DNA of 12,083 nt from Baffinella frigidus (lineage: Eukaryota > Cryptophyceae > Cryptomonadales > Baffinellaceae): the NCBI GenBank assembly GCA_026770585.1, contig MU646402.1, forward strand, positions 393,485 through 405,567, given 5' to 3'. The translations under genes were made by a program, and so were the position numbers. The notes beneath the pieces are model-generated. The model saw only the letters and a list, made by a program, of their open reading frames with translations. It was not told the DNA's origin and did not search any database. Below are positions 1 to 9,900 of this stretch, in pieces. Position 1 is the first letter of the stretch; every line of letters begins with the position of its first letter.

Positions 1-436
1 CCCTAAACCCTAAACCCCAAATCCTGAACCCAAAACCCAAAACCCAAAACCCAAACCATAAACCCCAAATCCCAAACCCTAAACCCTACACCCTAACCCT
101 AACCCCTACCCCCTACTCCCTAAACCCTAAACCCTAAACCCTAAACCCTAAACCCTGAACCCTACCCTCTCAACCCTTCCCCCCAACGCAGGTATACTGG
201 AAGCGGTGCATATCAGACCTTGTCCAGAACAACCCTAACCCCTCACCCCTAAACCCTAAACCCTACCCCCTCAACCCCTCGCCCTACACCCTGAACCCTA
301 CACCCTACACCCTACACCCTACACCCTTCACCCTACACCCTACACCATAAACCATAAGCCATAAACCCGAAACCCTGCCCTATAAACCCTGAACCCTACC
401 CCCCCAACCCAGGTATGCCTAAAACCTAAACCCTTA
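1..436 (+). repeat. Degenerate CCCTAAA telomere-like repeat, intronic
   Basis: Runs of CCCTAAA mixed with CCCTGAA, CCCTACA and CCATAAA units on the sense strand. The pattern is interrupted by an exon 1 fragment at 192-230 and is not homogeneous, so it is an interstitial array rather than a chromosome end. No gene is seen in it. Confidence 0.85.
192..230 (+). pseudogene. Partial copy of exon 1 start
   Basis: CAG at 189-191 then GTATACTGGAAGCGG and a decayed match to exon 1 as far as CCAGAAC, after which telomere-like repeat resumes. It would read VYWKRCISDLVQN. It has no donor and the following repeat gives no exon, so it is a dead exon fragment. Confidence 0.75.
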
Positions 437-440
437 AGAG

Positions 441-480
441 GTATACTGGAAGCGGTACGCGTCAGACTCCTTCCAGGAGT
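441..480 (+). pseudogene. Partial copy of exon 1 start (second)
   Basis: Begins GTATACTGGAAGCGG like exon 1 but is preceded by GAG rather than CAG. The match runs through a CGTCAGACTCCTTCCAG-like stretch and is then cut by a foldback element at 489. Confidence 0.72.
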
Positions 481-488
481 GCTTACGC

Positions 489-637
489 CTAGCTCTGTCC
501 CACTTGATTTCGTCTCATCATTAAAAACATTTAGCAGTAGATGGACAGTTAATTTGCACTGGAGATCCTCCTTTAAAACTAATAATGACGGCTAAATGTT
601 TTTAATGATGAGACGAAATCAAGTGGAACAGAGCTAG
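489..637. mobile_element. MITE-like foldback element, CTAGCTCTG family
   Basis: Two 47-base arms, 489-535 and 591-637, are inverted complements with one mismatch (CCC against TCC). Ends are CTAGCTCTGT...ACAGAGCTAG. The direct repeat TACGC flanks it at 484-488 and 638-642, consistent with a 5-base target-site duplication. The 55-base centre has no ORF. It is a non-autonomous DNA element or foldback; the autonomous partner is not in the window. Near-identical arms suggest a recent insertion. Confidence 0.8.
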
Positions 638-712
638 TACGCGTCACGACTCCTTCCAGAACATGCAGGCCACGGGCACGCATGGAAGCAGCTCTTGTTC
701 GCGAAAACCGTC
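638..712 (+). pseudogene. Partial copy of exon 1 middle (third)
   Basis: From TACGCGTCACGACTCC the sequence follows exon 1 codons for SDLFQN, the HGHSWKQLFFEKTV region and stops matching near GTCG at 712. Indels throw it out of frame. It lies between the foldback element and the true exon 1. Confidence 0.72.
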
Positions 713-842
713 GCCCTATTTGCAACAGGAGTTGGACGAAGATTCATTAGGATCCTACGTAAATTTAAGAAGGGTCACATGTATAATTCCGTTTGCCAGC
801 CTTTTTTTATTAGAAATAAACATATTCCCGGACGAAACGCAG

Positions 843-974
843 GTCTACTGGAAGCGATGCGCATCCGACCTGTTCCAGAACTGCCTGCCAGCAGACCACG
901 GGCATTCATGGAAGCAGCTCTTCTTCGAGAAAACCGTCGAGGAGGCCCTTGAAAATTTCGACGGATCCGACCAG
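843..974 (+). CDS. DRC5: Exon 1 in window: DRC5 N-terminal signature block
   Basis: Acceptor ACGCAG ends at 842; donor GTTGCC starts at 975. 132 bases, phase 0 to 0, product residues 1-44. It encodes YWKRCASDLFQNC, then HGHSWKQLFFEKTVEEALE and ends FDGSDQ. The W-K-R and S-W-K-x-x-F-F-E pattern is what I associate with the conserved region before the LRRs in TCTE1/DRC5. The preceding codons are not open into a convincing upstream exon, so earlier exons lie left of position 1. Three degraded copies of this exon sit upstream and a 3'-end copy sits far downstream at 9421-9443. Confidence 0.85.
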
Positions 975-3900
975 GTTGCCACTCCACCCACGCAAGAGTG
1001 TAGGGCAGACCTGGGAAAACAAGCCTGTTCACACGGAATTTGTAACAACTTTCCGAAAATTCGATTTTTCTGTGGGAAGAATGTCCACTTATGAACTTAA
1101 GAAATAGTAGAATTCTACTATTTCTCCTGTGGGTCACTCTGCCCTACACTCTTGCGTGGACACAGCGGGCTACCGAGGGATTTTGAATCACCCTTAAGCG
1201 ACACTTAGCAGCCACCCTGCCGGGGCCTTCGATGATGCATCCATCTAAACTATTCTGGTACAAATTGCAGTTCATTTCAGGGTAAGTGGCTTGAAATGTC
1301 CTCCGGAAATCCCGGGGGGGGGGGCAGGTTCTAGCTCTGCCTGACTCGATCTGGTCTCCTCATTTTGAAAAAGAGACCTGAAGTTGCTTGCCCGGGTGTG
1401 TAGTACCAATTCGTCGACTTTTGGCGTGAAAATGACCAGTCAACTCGACTTGAGGCAGAGCTAGAGGATGCCACTCCAGGCTGGAAGAAGGGGTCTTGTC
1501 CCCCTAAACCCTACACCCTAAACCCTAAACCCTGTACCCTAATCCCTAAACCCTGAACCCTGAGACCTGAACCCTGAACCCTAAACCCTAAACCCTAAAC
1601 CCTAAACCTTTAACCCCGAACCCTGAACCCTGACCCAGGCGCACACAGCGCTGGTAAAGCTCCTGCGGACGTCCCAAGACTATGTGTATAAGCTCAAGAT
1701 TCGGTGCAACCCTGAGCCCTAAACCCTCAACGCCAACCCTGGTTTTAGAACCCCTGACCACACAGTGGGCTTCGGAGCGGATTTTGACCAGAATGCGGGT
1801 CGAAATTCCCATTACTCCTTAGCGATGGGTTAGATTTGTACCAGGAAAATAGATGGACATTGTTTAACGGTCCTGCCTCCTGAGTCCTGCCTCCTGAACC
1901 CTGCCTCCTGAACCCTGCCTCCTGAACCCTGCCTCCTGAACCCTGCCTCATGAACCCTCCTGAACCATGCAGGCAATTCGCGGGGCACGCGGACGTGGCG
2001 CTCCTCTTCCGAAACCCTTACAGGGTTTCTGAGGTATAGGGTTAAGGAATCCTAACTCCTAAACCCGAAACCCGGTTCAGGGTTTCTTGGGTCTAACCCT
2101 AAACGGCATTGCAGGCAATTCGCGGCGCACGCGGACGTGGCGCTGCTTCTCCTAAACCCTCAACCCGTTAATGTTTAGGGTTCTGAAACCCTGCCTCCTA
2201 AACCCTAAGCCCTTTGAAACTCTCAGCCCTGAACCATAACTACCGCAGGCAATTCACGGCCCTGCCTCCTGCCTCCTGAACCCTGTCTCCTGAACTCTGC
2301 CTCCTGAACCATCCAGGCAATTCGAACCATAACTACCGCAGGCAATTCGCAGCATACGCGGACGTGGCGCTCCTCTTCATAAATCTGCCTCCTGCCTCCT
2401 GAACCCTGCCTCCTGAACCCTCCTGAACCATGCAGGCAATTCGCGGCGCACGCGGACGTGGCGCTCCTCTTCCTAAACCCTCAACCCATTAGGGTTTAGG
2501 GTTCTGAAACCCTGCCTCCTAAACCCTAAGCCCTTTCAAACTCTAAGCCCTGAACCATAACTACCGCAGGCAATTCACGGCCCTGCCTCCTGCCTCCTGA
2601 AACCTGCCTCCTGAAACCTGCCTCCTGACCCCTGACTCCTGAACCCTGCCTCCTGAACCATGCAGGCAATTCGCGGCGCACGCGGACGTGGCGCTCCTCT
2701 TGGAAACTCCAAACCTTAAACCTGAAACCCTTTTAGGAGAAACCCTAAACCCCAAACGGCAATGCAGGCAATTCGCGGCGCACGCTGACGGGGCGCTGCT
2801 CTTCGACAACCTCCCGAACCTCTACTCCTTCTCCATCACCTACGAACCCTCAACCCTCAACCCTGCCGCTCTCAACCCTGCCGCTCCTCTTCCGAACCCC
2901 TTGTAGAATTTCCGAGGTGTATGGTTCAGAAACCCTGATTCTGAAACCCCAAACCCTCAAAACCCTTTTTCAGGATTTAATCCTCAACCCAGGTTTCTTA
3001 GGTTTAACCCCTGCCTCCTAATCCCTAATCTCTCCTGCAGGCAATTCACGGCCCTGCCTCCTGCCTCCTGAACCCTGCCTCCTGAACCATGCAGGCAATT
3101 CGCGGCGCACGCGGACGTGGCGCTGCTCTTCGACAACCTCCCGAACCTCTACGCCTTCTCCATCACCTACGGCTCCCGCAACGTCGGGATGAAGTACGAG
3201 CGCTCCATCTTCGGCATGAAGCTCGCGGTACCCCCCCGTGCATGTATTGTAGAATCCGGGTTGGCTTGGATTCGGGGTCGGGTCGGCAAATTCGAGGAAA
3301 TGAAGTTTTGTGCTTTCTTGTGCATGATGTTGATGACACGATAGCATCCCCCACCCATAAGATGACACGGCATGAAGCACGAGCGCTCCGTCTTTGGTGT
3401 GCAGCTCGCGGTACCCTCCCATCTATGTGCTAACGCCGGTTGGGTTCGATTGGTTTCAGATCTCAGGGTTCAGGGTTCAGGGCTCAGGGTTCAGGGTTCC
3501 GGGTTCAGGGTTCAGGGTTCATGGTTCAGGGTTCATGGTTCAGGGTTCATGGTTTATGGTGCAGGGGTTAGGTACCCACCCGTCCCTTCTTCTTCTTCTT
3601 CTTCTTCTTCTTCTTTTTCTCCCTCTTCTTCTTCTCCTCCTCCTCCTCCTCCTCCTCCTCCTACCTATTACTCTGAAGTCTTAACACGAGTGATCCGAAA
3701 GTCTACGACTCACAAGACTCTCTTGTCCACACGCATCCACGGTTGGCAGAACCGCCAATCGATTGAATCGTCCAATTCAAATCGAATCGAATCAATTTGA
3801 ATCACTCAAATCAAAACAAACTGCAGGACGCGGAGTTTCACGCCGGTTGGATGCAGGGTCCAGGGTGCAGGGTGTAAGTACGTAAATCAAATCAATTGGA

Positions 3901-6900
3901 TTTAATCAAACAAATTGGATTTAAATCAAAGCAATTCGATTTGAATCACTCAAATCAAATCAAATCGTAGGACGCGGAGTTTCTCTCGCAGCAGAAAGGC
4001 GATTCAAATGGATTCGAATCAGTTTGAATCACTCAAATCAAATCAAATCGCAGGACGCGGAGTTCCTCTCGCAGCAGCTCCCGCGGAGCGAGACGCTCAC
4101 GACCCTCGTCCTCAACGAGAACATCCTCGACGACGAAAAGGTGCCTTTTCGCCCCCCCCGACTTGACGGTGTTCTCAAGGTGATCGTCAAAAGTAAGGTT
4201 ATTGTCAACTTTTGAAAACCCGCGTCCTTCTAAACGAGTCGCGCCCACGACCCTCGTCCTCAACGAACACCTCCTCGACGACGAAAAGGTGCCCTTTCGC
4301 CCCCCGGGCTTTACGTGGTGGTATTCCAAAGGTGATCATGTCGTTTGAACTTGTTTGAACTTTAAAAGCGCGTCCGCCTAAAGCAGTCGCTTCCCAAAAC
4401 CGCGTCCTTCTAAACGAGTCGCGTCCCCCAACCGTTGACAGGTGCGGCGATTGGTGGTCGGTCTACGCGATAACATGACCATCACGTCCCTGGATCTGTA
4501 AGCCCAAAACCCCAAACCCTAAACCCCACACCATAAACCCTAAACCCTAAACCCACACCATAAACCCTAAACCCTAACCCCTAACCCCTAAACCCTAAAC
4601 CCCACACCCAAAACCCTAAACCCCACACCCGAAACCCTAAACCCCAAACTCTGAACCCTAAATCCTAAACCCTAGACCCGAAACACTAAACACTAAACCC
4701 TACACCCCAAACCCTACACCCCAAACACTAAACACTAAACCCTAAACCCTAAACCCTAAACCCCAAACCCTACACCCTACACCAGGTCGCACAACAAGAT
4801 CTCCGACAGGGGGTCGCGCGCGCTCTGCAAATGCCTGGGGAAGGACTCGGTAAAGTCAACAACCATGCCGAAAGTTGGCGACACTTGCGCTGAAACTTTA
4901 TAAATTTTGGAAACAATCGTTGAACTTTGGAAACACACGTTGAATTTTGGACATACATGTTCTTCCAAAATTGCCTTTGTCAAAACGGGGGCAATGCCAG
5001 CAGGGTTTTTGTAACGGGGGGGGGTTCAACACGTCGACTTTTCAAAATTTACCGTTGTCCAAACGGGGGTGATGTCAGCAGGGTTTTTTTTAACGGGGGA
5101 TGTTTGAACAGGTTATTTCAACGCTCTCGCTCTGCGACAACCACATCCATTCGGAGGGCGGGAAGTTCCTCGGCCGCGCCCTCCAGGTTCATAACCTGAT
5201 TTTAATCTCGGAGGATTTCTGAACGGCTCCCATGTTTCATTGGTAGTCCTGACTAATTTGTGGATGTGGAAGTTCCTCGGCCGCGCCCTCCAGGCGCATA
5301 ACCTGTTTTTACGCGCAGAGGATTTCTGAACACGTTCACAGTTCTCCACGTCCCCGCTAAGACATTTTTCACTTTTTGCCTTGAAATCATCATTTTGGGC
5401 CCCTCCGATTTCGCGATGAAAAATGTTCCAAGCACTTTTCGGCATTCTGAGGGCGGGAAATTCTTCGGCCGCGCCCTCCAGGTTCATAACCTGATTTTAC
5501 TCTCAGAGGATTTCTGAATACGTTCGCCTAAATTCACAGTTTCCCCTCCCTTCACGAGGGAAAACGGGGAGGTCACACGAGAGAGAAGATAATCTCGAGG
5601 GACCTACCCAGAGTCGTATATCACCAAGTATACAACGTATACGAAGAAAAACGGGCTCAGACGTTTCACTGTGTGTAGAGCGCCCTCGAGGTTCGTAACC
5701 TGTTGTTAATCTCGGAGGATTTCTCAACGGCTTCCATGTTTCATTGGGAGGTCTGACTGGTTTGTGGGCCTGCTAAATAGATGTGAAACTCGAACTTCCA
5801 AACCCTGAATCCTGCACTAGACAGTACGAAAAGGACCCTGCAATGGATGTGGAAGTTCCTAAAAGTCAACACCCCCACAAATATGTCAACTTTAGAAACG
5901 AGATACACCTCGGCCGCGCCGTCCAGGTTCATAACCTGATTTTACGCTCAGAGGACTTCTGAATACGTTCGCCTAAATTCACAGTTTCCCCTCCCTTCAC
6001 GAGGGAAAACGGGCTCAAACGTTTCACTGTGCGTAGAGCGCTTGCGAGAAAACTTGGCCGATTTTCCAGAGAAACATTTTCAGAATTTGTACCAGAATCG
6101 TGACTAATACTAATACGGCCGCCATGTTTTAATCTCGGAGGATTTCTGCATACGTTCGCCTAAATGGCGCTTCCTTTTGATGCGGGAACCTGTTTAAGTT
6201 TTGGTCTCTACTGAATAGATTATGAATGATAAACTCCTCACCTGAATCCCTGCACTCAACACTAAACAGTCAATAAACCCTGAATCCTGAACCCTAAACC
6301 ATAAACCATAAACCCTACACATTAAACCATAAGCCATAAACCATAAACCATAAACCCTTACCTGAACCCCGAACCCTACGCCCACCACCCTACACCCTAC
6401 ACCCTACACCCTAAACCCTAAAACCTAAAACCTAAACTCAAACCATAAACCATAAACCCTCACCTGAACCCCGAACCCTAAACCCTAAACCCTAAATCCT
6501 AAACCCTAAGCCCTTGACCCTAAACCCGAAACCCCGACGCAGAGCAACTTGGCGTTGGTGGACCTCAACATCCGGCTGAACCGCCTTGGCGAAAAGGTGC
6601 TTTCACACCCTCTCCCGAAAGTCGAAAATGACGTTAAAAGTGGCCTCCTTTGGACGAGTAGAGCGCTGTGCCGAGAAGTTGGCCACCGGAAAATCGGAAA
6701 ATCGGAAAATTGGAGCCGTTTTCAACATCCGGCTGAACCGCCGCGGCGAAAAGGTGCGGACCACTTAGCAGCGAGCGGGGACCTTTTCACCTGGAATTCA
6801 AGGTGAAACTCCGGTTAGGTTCCAGGGCAATGGATAAGATTCTGGTTCAAATGGTTAAGATGGGACTATATCCGTTTGCCGCCGGTGGCTGCTAAGTGGG

Positions 6901-9900
6901 CACCTGACCACTTCCACGCCAGATGGCTCGAAACATCCACTTTTGACATCTTTCAGCGGAAACTCACAGGATTCTCAAGTCAACTACGCCAGATCTGGCG
7001 TGGATAAGTCGTCGGTTTCCCTCGAGCCCTCTGGCGTGGTTAGCAGCTGCTAAGTGGATGGAAATCATGGAGCTAAATTGGGCCGAAAATCCCTTCGTAG
7101 CCCTCTGTGCCACTTAGCAGCCACCGGGGCCTTCGATGATGCGTCCACCTAAACTTTTCTGGGACAAATTGCAGTTCATTTCAGGGTAAGGGGCTTGAAA
7201 CGCCCCCCGGAAGTCGGGGGGGGGGGGGGCAGGTTCTAGCTCTGCCTGACTCGATCTGGTCTCCTCATTTTGAAAAGAGACGGGAAGGTGATCGCCCGGG
7301 TGTGCAATACAAATTCGTCGACTTTTGGGCACGGTGGCTGGTGAGTGGTAAGCCCGCCTCTTCGCGATCTCCGTTTCAATGCCGCCACTCAATCCAGCCT
7401 TTCGCTCGCAGCATCCCTCGCTTTACAATAAACCCATCTCTTCCTGCATGAGTTGCTTTACAAAACTCTCTCCAGTTGCTTTACACCACGCCGAATTCCT
7501 CCACCCCCGCCAAGGCTTGCCCAGCCCGTGAGGGTTGGTGGTTCGATCTGTGATAAACGCATTTTCTCCTCTCCCTTCGCAGGGGGGCTGCTACATATTC
7601 GAAGAAAATTCCAGAAAATGTCCTGGCAGCTTTAGCTCGGGTAGCATCATTGTATCACTCAACTCAAGGCTAAAGGGCCTATCTAGGACCTGTATCGAGA
7701 GCAATAAAGAAGGATAGCTCGGGAATGAAAGCACTTGGCTCATTTGTTCGAATGTCCTCTCAGGGGGGGCTGCTTCATCTTCAACCAGTTGCTTTATACC
7801 ACTCCAAGTAGTACAGTTGCTTTACAAACACTCCCCCAAGTCGCTTTACACCGCTCCCTGCCCCTTGACAGGGGGGCTGCTACATATTCGAGGGGCTGAA
7901 ATCGAACGGGGCCCTCTCGCGGATCAACGTTTCTGGCAACGGCCTCGGCGACGGGTCGGGCCAGGTTCTAAACCCTAAACCCTAAACCCTAAACCCTAAA
8001 CCCTAAACCCTAAACCCTAAACCCTAAACCCTCCCTAAACCATCCCTGAACCCTTCCTTAACCCTAGATCCTCCCTTAACCCTAAACCCTCCATCAACCC
8101 TCCCTGAACCCTAAATCCTCCCTTATCCCTTAACCCTCCCTTCACCCTAAACCCTCCCTCAACACTTAACCCTAAACCCTAAACCCTAAACCCTAAACCC
8201 TAAACCCTAAACCCTAAACCCTACACCCTACACTCTACACCCTAAATTCTAAACCCTAACCCCTAATCCGGCAAGCGCATGACTTCTCGCATCGTCCCTA
8301 AGCCTGCGCGGTGTCACACCGCGGTTTAGGGTTTAGGGTTAAGGGTTGAGGGAGGGTTTAGGGTGAAGGCAGGGTTGAGGGATAAGGGAGGATTTAGGGT
8401 TCAGGGAGGGTTGATGGAGGGTTTAGGGTTAAGGGAGGGTTTAGGTGGACACAATCATATGATTCTGGTAGAAACCCTGTGTAGTCTAGGTCCTGCTCGA
8501 CCATAGCCTCGGTGGAGGGGGCTACAAGGGGGCTGTGTCGGTACTGTTAGCGCTCTCAATCTTAAAAGGGAGAGATCTGTAATAATGTTGGTATCCATCC
8601 ACGACAGATCACTAGTGGGGATTTCAGGACGCGACGTTTCGTTTCGTGGTACATAACGAGTGTGCGCTCCCCGGTGAAACGCAACTCCTCGTCCTTTTCA
8701 CGACCGGGCTTTTACCTTGAACCAAAAAAACCCTGTACGAAATTAAAAATGACTAGTACCTGAAATTCCTGCTTGTGGCCTGGCGTGGATACTTCTCGTT
8801 TCTGAGAATGGTGTTAGTAGAGCGTTTGCTGTAATTGTTGTCCGTTTTGGACGTACGGGTTTCCGGTTTTCATTTGTACCAGAAGTGTCCATTAAAAAAA
8901 ATTACGACCTTGACTATATTTTAAAAAACCGGAAAACCGGGAAATCGTACGTCCAAAACGGACAACAATTACCGCAAACGCTCTAATGCAAGAGTCTCTC
9001 TGGCATGGGGAGGCGGTGCGGGTGATGGCTGCGATGCCTTAAAGTATGTGTGTCATATATATTACGTCTCGTATATTACGTCTTTTTTCTGGGAATGGTG
9101 GTACTAATATATGTTGCTCTGGCAGGGGGAGGCCGTGCGGGTGATGGCTGCGATGCTCCGCGTCAACAGGTTGCGAGCCCCCCCCCTCTAGGAGCCTACC
9201 CCCGCAACGATGCCCTGTGCACCAAATCCCTCTGTTTTCAAAAGTCAACTCGCCTTCAATCGCCCACAAAATCTGTCAACTTATCCGGATTCCGGATTAA
9301 AATACTTTTAGACGTGTAGGAATAATAGAAAGACTCAAAAAAAGCGCCTGTTTGATATACAGGCCATCGTCACGTGGACAGTGGGTCTGTCCCTCTACAC
9401 CAGGTGTAGGTGGAGAGTGCAAAACTTCGACGGAAGCGACCAGGTTCTGGCTCTGTCTGACTAAAAATGGGCTTGCCTAGGACCTCCTACCGTAGGCCGA
9501 GGGATCCTAGGACCAAAAAGTCTCGGCCTACGGTAGGAGATCCTAGGCAATACCGTAGGCCTAACTACCCCAACTACCCCACCTAAAACACTTTTAGAGC
9601 TGAAACGCCGGTACAGAAGAGCAACTACCATTCTTTTATGGCGAGCCCAGTTTTACTCAGGCAGAGCTTGAACCCCCTCCGCGCCTCCCGTCCCGTGTTC
9701 GGCTCGTGCCTTGCTCGGATAGCGAGGGGGCAAATGGATCGGGTATTTATTGAATTCAGTGCCCATATGGGCACTGAATCCCCCACAAGTTGGACACGAC
9801 TCGTACATTTTTTTGGTTCCGTACCCGAATTAAAAAGATCCGTTTGCCCCCTCGCGCACGCGAGAGTCAGCACAACCTTACCGTTGGCCATTGCCGCCTG

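Larger units (their letters stand above)
5187..6170 (+). repeat. Intron 7 front: repeated exon 7 donor blocks
   Basis: The block GTTCATAACCTGATTTTA... TCGGAGGATTTCTGAA recurs after exon 7 (5187), after 5293, after 5481, after 5690 and after 5926. Exon 7 end fragments precede each copy. A second shared block (TACGTTCGCCTAAATTCACA, then TTTCCCCTCCCTTCACGAGG) is at about 5519-5567 and 5952-6009. No gene is seen. Confidence 0.82.

Noticed and set aside
1-180. The window start might be a chromosome end (telomere)
   Set aside because: Units are mixed (CCCTAAA, CCCTGAA, CCATAAA), interrupted by exon 1 fragments, and the same repeat fills introns throughout the window.
663-1094. 143-codon open frame on the + strand
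   Set aside because: It joins a shifted exon 1 copy, filler and a shifted reading of the true exon 1. The frame that shows the DRC5 signature uses 843-974 only.
1968-3050. CRISPR-like array of CAGGCAATTC repeats
   Set aside because: Spacing is irregular, spacers are themselves repeats, and the unit is the exon 3 acceptor; the setting is eukaryotic.
3372-3800. 142-codon frame with serine and proline runs
   Set aside because: It is translation of the GGGTTCA repeats and the CTT/TCC microsatellite. The only protein-like part is the copied exon 3 end.
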